This document shows, piece after piece, positions 7,834-15,540 of a stretch of 25,329 nucleotides of DNA; position 1 is the stretch's first letter, and each line of letters starts with the position of its first letter. The position numbers and the translations under genes are program-made. Source of the stretch: a virus; the IMG/VR virus record IMGVR_UViG_3300028829_004488, positions 1-25,329 of that record, one strand, 5' to 3'. The notes under the pieces were generated by a model. It ran no database searches, was not told where the DNA came from, and saw nothing but the letters and a program-made list of their open reading frames with translations.

Positions 7834-7846
7834 TATAATAATAAAC
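7834..7846 (+). promoter_or_regulatory. Candidate promoter of the sliding clamp gene
   Basis: TATAATAATAAAC starts 27 nt before the ATG at 7861, the same spacing and core as at 1249, 11459 and 21336. No clear hairpin lies between the GT8-like gene and this motif, so read-through from upstream is also possible. Confidence 0.5.
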
Positions 7847-7860
7847 AAATAATATTTTAA

Positions 7861-8610
7861 ATGGAAACAAAAATTAACAAAATTGACGGTTATGAATTAA
7901 GTTCATTCGTTCGCAAACTACTTCCAATTGACAAATTCATCTTTATGAAAATCGCAAAAGAAGGTACTGTATCTTCTGTATATTTTCCTGAGAGAGATGC
8001 CGTAAAATTGGTTAACACTCCAACTGCTGATATCTTTGATGCTGATATCTCTGAACCTGTAAAGGTAAGCTTTTATAATGGTACTAAAGTTATTGATGCA
8101 TTAAGTCATTTTAATGGTGATGTCCAAGGTCGTATTAAGTATACTGAATATGATGGAGAATTAATGGCAAGTGATTTTATTTTAGAAAATGAAGATCTTC
8201 AAATTAATTTGGCATGTACAGATCCTTCATTATCTTTTATGGAAATGAGCAAGGAAGAAACTGATAGAGCATTCGGTACAGATTCTAAAATGTTTAGTTT
8301 TGATTTACTTACTACTCATGTAGATAAAATGAAATCATTATTTAACTTAGATAAAGATGAAGATATCTTTACTCTTTATATAGGAGAAAAAGGTATTAAT
8401 ATTAAAGGTACTTCTTATGATGCTACTTTATGCCACTCTTATGATTCAGATGTAGAAAAAGGTGCAAAAGTTGTAATTTATAAAAAGTATATTAATCTTT
8501 TAGATAAGGAAAATTACAAAGTAAGCGTTTGTGAAAATAAGGTTGTATTTAAATCTTTAGATACTAATACACATCTTACTGTTGCTGTTGCTATTACTGA
8601 CGAGGATTAA
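7861..8610 (+). CDS. DNA polymerase sliding clamp (gp45-like)
   Basis: Predicted trimeric DNA sliding clamp, the processivity factor for the phage polymerase and, in T4, the mobile activator of late transcription. The 249-residue protein (T4 gp45 is 228) has the layout of that family: an N-terminal helix with FVRKLLPIDKFIFMKI, alternating strands, a VIDALSHF helix matching the FLGILSLV helix of gp45, an ACTDPS segment matching the AADPS of gp45, then a second domain with FTLYIGEKGINIKG and repeated strands. It is rich in acidic residues, as clamps are. Identity to T4 is low, so the call depends on layout and on the neighbouring polymerase gene. A terminator follows, so it is probably transcribed alone or as the end of the upstream operon. 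Confidence 0.7.
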   Translation: METKINKIDGYELSSFVRKLLPIDKFIFMKIAKEGTVSSVYFPERDAVKLVNTPTADIFDADISEPVKVSFYNGTKVIDALSHFNGDVQGRIKYTEYDGELMASDFILENEDLQINLACTDPSLSFMEMSKEETDRAFGTDSKMFSFDLLTTHVDKMKSLFNLDKDEDIFTLYIGEKGINIKGTSYDATLCHSYDSDVEKGAKVVIYKKYINLLDKENYKVSVCENKVVFKSLDTNTHLTVAVAITDED

Positions 8611-8625
8611 TACTGCATCTAATTA

Positions 8626-8657
8626 TTTAAAGGGCATCATAATCGGTGCCCTTTAAA
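8626..8657 (+). terminator. Terminator-like hairpin between clamp and polymerase genes
   Basis: TTTAAAGGGCA, a 10-nt loop, and TGCCCTTTAAA form a perfect 11-bp stem. The run that follows (CTTTCTTTAAT) is T-rich but broken, so termination may be partial. It separates the clamp gene from the polymerase fragment. Confidence 0.75.
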
Positions 8658-8675
8658 CTTTCTTTAATCTTACCG

Positions 8676-8688
8676 TATAAAAATAAAA
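8676..8688 (+). promoter_or_regulatory. Candidate promoter/leader of the polymerase C-half gene
   Basis: TATAAAAATAAAA abuts the ATG at 8689. It is closer to the start than the other motifs (usual spacing 25-28 nt), so it may act as an A-rich translation leader or give a nearly leaderless transcript rather than be a typical promoter. Confidence 0.3.
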
Positions 8689-9807
8689 ATGACAGAGGAA
8701 TTACAAAAAATTAACGAAGAGGCATCTAAGTTTTATAATTATGAACAGGCAGTTAAGTTAATGCTTAACTCTATTTACGGCGCATTTGGTAATCCTTATT
8801 TTTATTTCTTTAATGTTGATATTGCTGAAACTATTACACTCCAAGGTAAAGATGCAATTTTATATACCGAACAATTAGTTAATAAGTATTTTAAAGAGTT
8901 TTGGCATAAAGATCTACCAGCTCACGCTGCTATGGGTATTACTGTAACAGGTAAAATTGAAAAACCAGTAGGTATTTATATTGATACAGATTCAGTGTAT
9001 GTTAAATTTGATGAAGTAATTCAAAAGTCGGAAGGCTGGAACGGTGATGAAAAAGAATTTATACTTAAGCTTTATAAGGTTAGGTTAAATGGTTATATAG
9101 AAAAGATTCTACAAAAATATGCAGACGATAATAATGCAGAAAACTTTTTATCTTTTGAATTAGAAAGTATTGCTAAAAATGCAATATGGTTGGCAAAGAA
9201 AAAGTATATGCAGAATATAGTTTGGAAGGATCCGGATATTCACTATGATGATCTTTCTAAAATTAGTTCAAAAGGATTTGAAATCATTCAGTCATCTACT
9301 CCTATTTTTGCAAGAGAAAAATTAAAAGAACTATTAACTTACATATTTTCTGTAAGTGAATTAGATATGGGAGCATTTGCATCTTTGCTTAAGGATGTTA
9401 AAAGACAATTTAGATTAGCAAATGTTGATCAAATCAGTTTTTCAAGAAAGGTTAATAATTATCAAAAGTATATTGTAAATGATTATGAACAATTTGAGAT
9501 CGCATCAAAATGCCCAATCGGCGTAAGATCTGCAGGTTATCATAATTACTTATTAAACAATTCAGGCAAAAAAGGTAAATACCAACCATTAGGAAACGGG
9601 GAAAAATGTAAAATGTATTTTTCTGAAGATAATTCCTGTGATGTATTTGCATATGCACCTGGAGATTATCCTTATGAATTCGCGCCTAAGATTGATTACG
9701 ATCGACAATTCGAAAAAACAATATTAGATCCTATAAACAGAGTTGTTACTGCTATGGGATTTAAGGGATTCAATAGAAACTTGATTTATACTACAAGTTT
9801 ATTTTAA
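8689..9807 (+). CDS. Family B DNA polymerase, C-terminal half (gp43-like, split)
   Basis: Fingers, part of the palm and the thumb of a T4-type replicative polymerase. Motif B KLMLNSIYGAFGN is at 23-35, motif C YIDTDSVYVKF at 97-107, the KKKY DNA-contact motif at 170-173, QSSTPIFAREKL at 201-212 (T4: QQSSTPKA), and CPIGVRSAGYHNYL matches CPFHIRGVLTYRR of T4. The C-terminal end LIYTTSLF could be a clamp-binding tail like SLDFLFG of T4 gp43. The 372 residues correspond to about the last 365 of the 898 in T4 gp43. The 3'-5' exonuclease domain and motif A (DxxSLYPS, with one catalytic aspartate) are absent, and an in-frame TAA at 8665-8667 blocks extension upstream. The missing part is not in this window. 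There is no sign of an intein end. It is probably the C-terminal subunit of a two-gene polymerase. Confidence 0.9.
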   Translation: MTEELQKINEEASKFYNYEQAVKLMLNSIYGAFGNPYFYFFNVDIAETITLQGKDAILYTEQLVNKYFKEFWHKDLPAHAAMGITVTGKIEKPVGIYIDTDSVYVKFDEVIQKSEGWNGDEKEFILKLYKVRLNGYIEKILQKYADDNNAENFLSFELESIAKNAIWLAKKKYMQNIVWKDPDIHYDDLSKISSKGFEIIQSSTPIFAREKLKELLTYIFSVSELDMGAFASLLKDVKRQFRLANVDQISFSRKVNNYQKYIVNDYEQFEIASKCPIGVRSAGYHNYLLNNSGKKGKYQPLGNGEKCKMYFSEDNSCDVFAYAPGDYPYEFAPKIDYDRQFEKTILDPINRVVTAMGFKGFNRNLIYTTSLF

Positions 9808-9820
9808 AAAAAATTATGTT

Positions 9821-11440
9821 ATGAAAAACCCAGATAAATTAAACAGAAAAGATATAAGCAATTTATGTAAATTAGCGCTAGATAAAGGTGGTGATTTAGT
9901 TCCATTAAAAATTCCTTCGTCAGAATCATTAGGTGAAGGATTGACTAATGGTTCGATTCTTTTTCATAAAGATAAATGGCTTCTTAATTTAAGGAGAGTT
10001 GGATATCTATTTTATCAATCTGAAAATAAACAAAAATTCCCATGCCCTTGGGGTCCTTTAGTTTATTTAAATCCAGAAAATGATGTAGTATTAAGAACTA
10101 CAAATTATATCTGTGATTTAAATAGTGATACTCTTGAGGTTGATAAATGGAGAAAAACAGATACTACATTATTAGATAGACCACCATTATGGGAATTTAT
10201 TGGATTAGAGGATGCCCGTTTACAATTTTGGGATAACAAATTATATCAAACGGGCGTGCGACGTGACACTACAGTCAATGGGCAAGGTAGAATGGAATTA
10301 TCTACAATTAAGAATGACGAGTCTTGTATGGAGATTGATAGAGTAAGAATAGAGCCTCCTAATGATCCTACTTCTTATTGTGAAAAAAATTGGATGGCTA
10401 TAAATGATATGCCATACCATTATATTAAATGGTCAAGCCCAACAGAATTAGTAAAGGTAGATCCTAATAAAGGTACTTCAGAATTAGTAAAAATTGTAGA
10501 CCAATCTCATATTAAAACAAAAAGAGATATGAGAGGTTCTTCTAATATAATTAAATATAAAGATTACTGGGTAGGAATAATTCATGAAGTAGATCTTTGG
10601 TTTAATTCGGAATCTCAAAAAGACTCAATTTATTATCACAGATTTGTTGTTTGGGATAAAGATTGGAAAATTAAATATATTAGTGATGAATTTGATTTTA
10701 TGACTGGGCGAGTTGAATTCACTTGTGGTATTGCATTTGACGAAAAGACTAATAACTTTTTAATACCATTTGGATTTCAAGATCATACTTCATTTATGTT
10801 AAGTTTACCTGAATCTGTATTTAGGGAAGTTACTAATATGGAGCCTATAAAAACCAAAGAAAGCGTAAAGAAAACCACTAAACATAAAACACTTCATAAT
10901 TTCATTCATAATCCATTTAATGCTAAGGCTGCGTTTAAACTTGGGGAGGGGTATTTTAAAGAAGGTCATTGGGGATCTGCTTTAGGTTTCTTTTTAAGAG
11001 CAGCGGAATATACTGATGATTTAGATCTTCAATACGAGTCATTTTTCATGGTGTGTAGATGTCTTGCAAATAAAGGTGGTCGTGATGAATGTGAACAAAA
11101 AATGTGGTTGCAATTAATTTCATTAGATCCTACTCGACCTGAAGGTTATGGTGCAATGTCTTCATATTATTCATGGAGAGGTAATTATCATAATGCTTAT
11201 TTTTATAGTAACCTAGGTTATACTTTAGGTAAAGAATGCAAGCCTATGATAAAATCTACTGGTGCTATAATTAGTAAATCACCTCTATTAAAGCAAACTA
11301 AATTATTTGGATCATCTTATGGTTTAATGAAAGATAAATTAGAAATACTTAAAGATTTTATATCTAACCCTAAAAATCATAATCCGGCATTACATGCATT
11401 TATGTCACAAGAAGCAGTAAAGTATAAACTTGTACAATAA
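9821..11440 (+). CDS. Beta-propeller glycosidase/phosphorylase-like protein with TPR-like C-terminus
   Basis: Two-part protein of 539 residues. Residues about 35-335 look like a five-bladed beta-propeller of the GH130/GH43-like type: repeated strand-turn units include GSILFHKDKWLLNLR, WEFIGLEDARLQFWDNKLY (124-142, close to the GxEDPR of GH130), YCEKNWMAI (186-194), HYIKWSSPTELVKVD and VEFTCGIAFDEKTNNFLIPF (298-317). Residues about 367-470 form helix pairs like tetratricopeptide repeats (FKLGEGYFKEGHWGSALGFF, then AMSSYYSWRGNYHNAYFYSN). A basic linker near 342-358 joins the parts. GH130 enzymes act on beta-mannosides or other glycans; catalytic residues here are not certain, and the Pro of EDPR is Ala. 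It may bind or process the glycan made by the upstream operon. The fold call is moderate and the function unknown. No signal peptide is present. Confidence 0.5.
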   Translation: MKNPDKLNRKDISNLCKLALDKGGDLVPLKIPSSESLGEGLTNGSILFHKDKWLLNLRRVGYLFYQSENKQKFPCPWGPLVYLNPENDVVLRTTNYICDLNSDTLEVDKWRKTDTTLLDRPPLWEFIGLEDARLQFWDNKLYQTGVRRDTTVNGQGRMELSTIKNDESCMEIDRVRIEPPNDPTSYCEKNWMAINDMPYHYIKWSSPTELVKVDPNKGTSELVKIVDQSHIKTKRDMRGSSNIIKYKDYWVGIIHEVDLWFNSESQKDSIYYHRFVVWDKDWKIKYISDEFDFMTGRVEFTCGIAFDEKTNNFLIPFGFQDHTSFMLSLPESVFREVTNMEPIKTKESVKKTTKHKTLHNFIHNPFNAKAAFKLGEGYFKEGHWGSALGFFLRAAEYTDDLDLQYESFFMVCRCLANKGGRDECEQKMWLQLISLDPTRPEGYGAMSSYYSWRGNYHNAYFYSNLGYTLGKECKPMIKSTGAIISKSPLLKQTKLFGSSYGLMKDKLEILKDFISNPKNHNPALHAFMSQEAVKYKLVQ

Positions 11441-11458
11441 AACAACTCTTATATTTTC

Positions 11459-11473
11459 TATATAATAATAAAA
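11459..11473 (+). promoter_or_regulatory. Candidate promoter of uvsX
   Basis: TATATAATAATAAAA starts 25 nt before the ATG at 11484. Its 14-base core is identical to the motifs at 1249 and 21336. Confidence 0.6.
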
Positions 11474-11483
11474 TAAAACAAAT

Positions 11484-12680
11484 ATGGCAAAAGAATTTTC
11501 ATTCGCAGATTTAAACAAAGAAATGTCAAAACACTCCACATACGGAGAGACTTTAGACAAATCAACTATTTCAGAAATAGATCATTATATACCAACTGGA
11601 AATTGGCATCTTAATGCTTGCTTAACAGGCTCGCTGTTTGGTGGTTATCCTAATAACAGGGCAGTTGCATTAGCAGGACCCTCCGGTACTGGTAAAACTT
11701 ATCTTATCTTAAATGCAATTAAACAAGCACAGGCACAAGGTTATAGTATTGTATTTTATGATTCTGAAAATGCTGTAGATAAAACTTTAGTAGAAAAGTT
11801 TGGTATTGATCCAACAAAATTTCGTTATGAGCCATGTAATACGGTTCAAGAATTTAGAACTTCGGTAACGGCAATTACCGATGTATTAATCGAACAAAAA
11901 GCAAAAGGTATCGCTCTACCTAAAATTATGGTCGTGCTGGATTCTGCAGGTAACTTAGCAACCCAAAAAGAAATTGATGATGCTAAAACTGGAAGTAGTA
12001 AAGCTGATATGACAAGAGCTAAATTATTAAAATCTACATTCCGAATCATTATGACGCAATTCGGTATATGTAAAATACCTTTCTTATTTACTAATCATAC
12101 TTACCAAACACAAGATCTTTTCTCTAGGCAAGTAGGTGGCGGTGGAACTGGTCCTGAATATGCTGCCTCTATTATTTTATTTTTAGGTAAAGCAAAACTT
12201 AAAGAAGGTATAGAACAAACCGGTATTATTGTTACTGCCAAACCAAATAAAAATAGATTTGCAAAACCTACTAATATTAAATTCCATATTTCTTTTAATA
12301 AAGGTATGAATCCTTATATTGGATTAGAGGAGTATATAAGTTGGGATACATGTGGAGTTGAACGAGGAAGATTTATAAATGAGAATGCATTTAAGAAATT
12401 AACTGATATAGGTAAAGCTGAATGTAGAGAACATTCTTTTGATAAGGATGGTAAAAAGGTTACTATTTATTTTCAACCAGCCGCAACTGCAAGAAAGATA
12501 TGCGTAAAGCATCTTAATGATACTGTAGATCTTAATCAATTATTTACACCAGAAGTAATGACCGAGGGTGTACTGAAGGCATTGGAGCCAATCGTTGCTG
12601 CTAAGTTTAAGTATGGTGAAGAACTTGATGTTGAAAATTTAACCGAAATGCTAGAAGCCGATGTTACCGAAAAATCTTAA
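11484..12680 (+). CDS. uvsX: RecA-like recombinase UvsX
   Basis: Strand-exchange recombinase for recombination-dependent replication and repair. The Walker A loop is AGPSGTGKTY (64-73), a RecA-type FYDSENA (91-97) supplies the catalytic glutamate E95, and Walker B is IMVVLDSAGNL (148-158). SSKADMTRAKLLKSTFR and NHTYQT with GGGGTGPEYAASIILFL fit the L1/L2 and core strands of the UvsX family. At 398 residues it is close to T4 UvsX (391). The C-terminal 60 residues are acidic (ELDVENLTEMLEADVTEKS), which could modulate filament formation as in RecA. The gene overlaps the next ORF by 20 nt. In T4, uvsX is followed by genes 40 and 41; here the helicase follows after two inserted genes. Confidence 0.92.
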   Translation: MAKEFSFADLNKEMSKHSTYGETLDKSTISEIDHYIPTGNWHLNACLTGSLFGGYPNNRAVALAGPSGTGKTYLILNAIKQAQAQGYSIVFYDSENAVDKTLVEKFGIDPTKFRYEPCNTVQEFRTSVTAITDVLIEQKAKGIALPKIMVVLDSAGNLATQKEIDDAKTGSSKADMTRAKLLKSTFRIIMTQFGICKIPFLFTNHTYQTQDLFSRQVGGGGTGPEYAASIILFLGKAKLKEGIEQTGIIVTAKPNKNRFAKPTNIKFHISFNKGMNPYIGLEEYISWDTCGVERGRFINENAFKKLTDIGKAECREHSFDKDGKKVTIYFQPAATARKICVKHLNDTVDLNQLFTPEVMTEGVLKALEPIVAAKFKYGEELDVENLTEMLEADVTEKS

Positions 12681-12960
12681 TACTGCAAAACTTAAAGTAA
12701 AGCATGTATTAGGAAATCATACAACATTACCAACTTACCCAGACGCTGAAGATATTACGTATGAACTGATACGAGATTATTGTGGTAAAGTAGCAAAGGA
12801 AATTAAATTTACTAATGTATCTTTACAGAAAAAGTACAGCCTTACTGATGAAAAGGTTAATGAAATTTTAATGACTCTTAAAAAGAAAAAGATTATTAAA
12901 GTATCATTATCTAATTCTGCATATACTACATACGAAATTATTACAAATCCATATGAATAA
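12661..12960 (+). CDS. Small protein with possible winged helix-turn-helix
   Basis: I do not recognise a specific family. The 99 residues are basic at the N-terminus (NTAKLKVKHVLG). The part from about 27 to 92 has a winged-helix appearance: helix ITYELIRDYCGKVAKEI, then VSLQKKYSLTDEKVNEIL (a helix-turn-helix-like pair), then LKKKKIIKVSLSNSAYTTYEI as a wing. It could be a small DNA-binding regulator or a recombination accessory factor. It begins inside the end of uvsX (20-nt overlap) and overlaps the next gene by 8 nt, so it is probably co-expressed with both. Its position after uvsX matches T4 gene 40, but I see no sequence basis for that identity. Confidence 0.55.
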   Translation: MLPKNLNTAKLKVKHVLGNHTTLPTYPDAEDITYELIRDYCGKVAKEIKFTNVSLQKKYSLTDEKVNEILMTLKKKKIIKVSLSNSAYTTYEIITNPYE

Positions 12961-13720
12961 GCATGACTTAAGATTTAAAGAAACTCGCGGTGTTAAATTC
13001 ATATGTGATGTTCATGATATGATGGGCCAACAGATATTAGGTGATCAAGGATGGGAGCTTCATTTAGAAGATGTCTATAAAAAAATAATACTTAATGACT
13101 TTACTATTATTGATGTAGGTGCTAATATTGGTTGGCATACAGTTCAGTTTGGATTGCTAGGTAAAGAAGTGCATGCATTTGAACCAGTAAAATCTAATTT
13201 CTATAATCTCTGTGGTAATGTTGTTGTTAACAATTTAAGTGATAAGATTACTTTATATGAAGAAGCATTAAGTAATAAACCAGAGTTACTAGGTATTATT
13301 AATCAAGAAGATTTTTATGAAAATCCATTATGGTCACATAATACAAAGGAATTGGTATTTAATAATTGTGGCGGTATTGCATTAGGAAATACTGATAATA
13401 GTAATATGACTGCTAATACATTGGATAGTTTTTCATTCGCACCAACTTTAATTAAAATAGATGTTGAAGGATTTGAGCTTAAGGTTTTACAAGGTTCTAT
13501 GAAAACTTTAAATAATCATAAGCCAATTGTTTTAATTGAACTTCACCCCAAAAATACTGATAATGAATCCATAAAGACAATTCTCTTATCATTAGGTTAT
13601 AAGATGTATTTAATACCTAACTCATATAATACATATCAGCATTATGATTATTTAGCTTACCATGATGATACTAAACATGGTAAATTTGTTCAAAGGCTTA
13701 TAGATTTAAACAAAATATAG
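12953..13720 (+). CDS. FkbM-family SAM-dependent methyltransferase
   Basis: Probable O-methyltransferase of the FkbM type, which usually methylates hydroxyls of sugars or other small molecules. The SAM-binding loop IIDVGANIGWHT is at 52-63, HAFEPVKSNFYNL (74-86) gives the acidic residue binding the ribose, and the hallmark LIKIDVEGFELKVLQG is at 166-181, followed by PIVLIELHP. The size of 255 residues is normal. It sits between UvsX and helicase genes, unusual for a T4-like replication block, and overlaps the preceding small ORF by 8 nt. With the sugar genes upstream, it may O-methylate the glycan they make; this is inference. DNA or protein methylation is less likely from the family. Confidence 0.85.
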   Translation: MNKHDLRFKETRGVKFICDVHDMMGQQILGDQGWELHLEDVYKKIILNDFTIIDVGANIGWHTVQFGLLGKEVHAFEPVKSNFYNLCGNVVVNNLSDKITLYEEALSNKPELLGIINQEDFYENPLWSHNTKELVFNNCGGIALGNTDNSNMTANTLDSFSFAPTLIKIDVEGFELKVLQGSMKTLNNHKPIVLIELHPKNTDNESIKTILLSLGYKMYLIPNSYNTYQHYDYLAYHDDTKHGKFVQRLIDLNKI

Positions 13721-13727
13721 ATTTTAC

Positions 13728-13742
13728 TATATAAAAATAAAC
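13728..13742 (+). promoter_or_regulatory. Candidate promoter of the helicase gene
   Basis: TATATAAAAATAAAC starts 19 nt before the ATG at 13747, nearer than most copies of the motif in the window. Confidence 0.4.
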
Positions 13743-13746
13743 AAAA

Positions 13747-15030
13747 ATGAACTCCAGTACAGACCACGAAAAAATATTTTTTAATTACTTTCTTAAAAAG
13801 CCACATTATCTAAAAAGTACTGGCCCAGGCTTCTTTTCTAATAATGATTTAGATCAAATAGCTAAACTATCTAAAAAGTTTTATACTGATTTTGGTGAAA
13901 GCCCTTCAAGAGAACAGATGAAGGCTCTTATTAAAGATGATCCAAATGAAATACCTTCTGATATAGTTTCTTCTATTTATGATATTAATATTAATGAATA
14001 TGATCAGGATTGGTTAAAAAGAACTGGTGAGGCATGGGTTAAATGGAAACATTTTGATAAACAATTAGTAAGAACAATTGAATATGTAAAAACTCAAGAT
14101 GTATCACCAGAAAATGTTGAGGATGTTGTAACTCGTGCTATTGGCATGATCTCAACAGAAGGATCATTAAACTTTGATACTGATATTGGATTAGACTTTT
14201 TTAAACCAGAAGATCATGTACAAAGAACATCAAAGAAAATTGAAACAGGTTGGACTTTCGTAGATAATGTATCAGGTGGTGGGTATGATACAAAATCTTT
14301 AATAGTTTATGCAGGAGAACAAAATATTGGTAAATCTATATGGTTGGCTAATGATGCTGCTAACTTTGTTAGAATGGGTCATAACGTAGTTTTTATTACT
14401 GCTGAAATGTCAGCTCAAAAGGTTTTAAAAAGAATAGGTTCTAATCTGTTACAAATTCCAATGCCACAGTACGATGAAAAAACTGGTAATAGAGATTATA
14501 TGAAAAGGCGTTTAGAAAAAATATCTCGAGGTTTATTACCACCAGGTAAACTTTTTGTAAAAGAAATGCCAACATCACAAGGTACTGTTTTAGATATAGA
14601 AGCATACTTAAAAGATTTAGAAGAAGCACAAGATCATAAAGTAAATGTATTAGTTGTAGATTATATTAATATTCTTGCAAATTATAGAAATCCTAATACT
14701 GAAAATACTTATATGAAGATTAAACAAATTGCCGAAGATCTTCGAGCATTGGCAGTTAAAAGAGATATGTTAGTAATTTCAGCCACACAAATTAACCGTG
14801 GTGCATGGGATGCTACTGAGGTAAGAATGGAAAACATTGCTGAATCTGCTGGTCTTGCGCATACTGCAGATGTTATGTATGCTTTAATACAAGATTCAAT
14901 GATGCATGCAGAACGAGAATACTGGTTAAAGGTATTAAAAATTAGAGATGGTCAAGGTAAAGGTACTCGATGTAGATTTAATATTGATTATGATCACATG
15001 AGATTAACCGAAACTGACGATATAAATTAA
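13747..15030 (+). CDS. Replicative DNA helicase (gp41, DnaB-like)
   Basis: Hexameric 5'-3' helicase that unwinds DNA at the fork and works with the primase. The RecA-like core has Walker A AGEQNIGKS (189-197), VVFITAEMS (214-222) with the catalytic glutamate E220, and Walker B VNVLVVDYINIL (299-310) with D305. SATQINRGAW (345-354) matches the DnaB H3 region (Q..R), and LKVLKIRDGQGKG fits the motif with the K-x-R arginine-finger type residues. GWTFVDNVSGGGYDTKSLIVYAG is the usual DnaB lead-in. The N-terminal 150 residues are diverged and should form the ring collar. At 427 residues it is shorter than T4 gp41 (475). The primase partner gp61 is not in the window. Confidence 0.92.
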   Translation: MNSSTDHEKIFFNYFLKKPHYLKSTGPGFFSNNDLDQIAKLSKKFYTDFGESPSREQMKALIKDDPNEIPSDIVSSIYDININEYDQDWLKRTGEAWVKWKHFDKQLVRTIEYVKTQDVSPENVEDVVTRAIGMISTEGSLNFDTDIGLDFFKPEDHVQRTSKKIETGWTFVDNVSGGGYDTKSLIVYAGEQNIGKSIWLANDAANFVRMGHNVVFITAEMSAQKVLKRIGSNLLQIPMPQYDEKTGNRDYMKRRLEKISRGLLPPGKLFVKEMPTSQGTVLDIEAYLKDLEEAQDHKVNVLVVDYINILANYRNPNTENTYMKIKQIAEDLRALAVKRDMLVISATQINRGAWDATEVRMENIAESAGLAHTADVMYALIQDSMMHAEREYWLKVLKIRDGQGKGTRCRFNIDYDHMRLTETDDIN

Positions 15031-15041
15031 ACTTAAAAGAT

Positions 15042-15539
15042 ATGTGGGGAAAAAAGAAAAAACCTAAATTAGATGAAAACGGAAAACCTATTCCACCTAA
15101 ATTAGCAGACAAAGATAAAATTTTTAATAATTCATACGGTGATCAGGATATTACTGAAAACCGAGTTAACTTTACTGTTGCTGCAACTTATGGTGATAGT
15201 ATGGATCCTGATGATAGGATGCACTATGAATTACTAATTAAGAAGATTGATAAAATTATAAAGGGTAGTGAATATGAGCATTTAAATGAAGCTACGCCAG
15301 AAGGAGTAATTAAGAAATTAAATAAAGTACAAATCAATAGAGTATATTCTCATATCATAGAAAAGATTGGGGATGGGTATACAAGAGTTGATTTGTTTAG
15401 TGTTATATCAGATTACTTTGATGTATTCCCTAATAAATTTTATAATTCTCTTTCTAATAAATTTAAAGATGAACTTATTAAAGAATTGGACGATAAGTAT
15501 AATATCTTAGAAAAAAGAAAAATCAGAAAATTATTTTAA
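15042..15539 (+). CDS. Unknown protein between helicase and gp47 genes
   Basis: I do not recognise this protein. Its 165 residues begin with a lysine/proline-rich, probably disordered stretch (MWGKKKKPKLDENGKPIPPK), followed by a mostly helical domain (about 55-165) with charged amphipathic helices such as HYELLIKKIDKIIKG and KFKDELIKELDDKYNILEKRK. There are no cysteine pairs, membrane segments or nucleotide-binding motifs. It lies 11 nt after the helicase and 1 nt before gp47, so co-expression with the replication genes is likely. It could be a helicase-loading or recombination accessory factor by position, but nothing in the sequence shows this. Confidence 0.8.
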   Translation: MWGKKKKPKLDENGKPIPPKLADKDKIFNNSYGDQDITENRVNFTVAATYGDSMDPDDRMHYELLIKKIDKIIKGSEYEHLNEATPEGVIKKLNKVQINRVYSHIIEKIGDGYTRVDLFSVISDYFDVFPNKFYNSLSNKFKDELIKELDDKYNILEKRKIRKLF

Positions 15540-15540
15540 T

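Noticed and set aside
8689-8760. Split-intein explanation for the divided polymerase
   Set aside because: Only about 22 residues precede motif B, and there is no C-terminal intein ending (His-Asn followed by Cys, Ser or Thr). The halves are more likely to associate without splicing.
9816-9824. Mini-ORF ATG-TTA-TGA overlapping the start at 9821
   Set aside because: A two-codon frame in AT-rich DNA is expected by chance; there is no sign of regulation.
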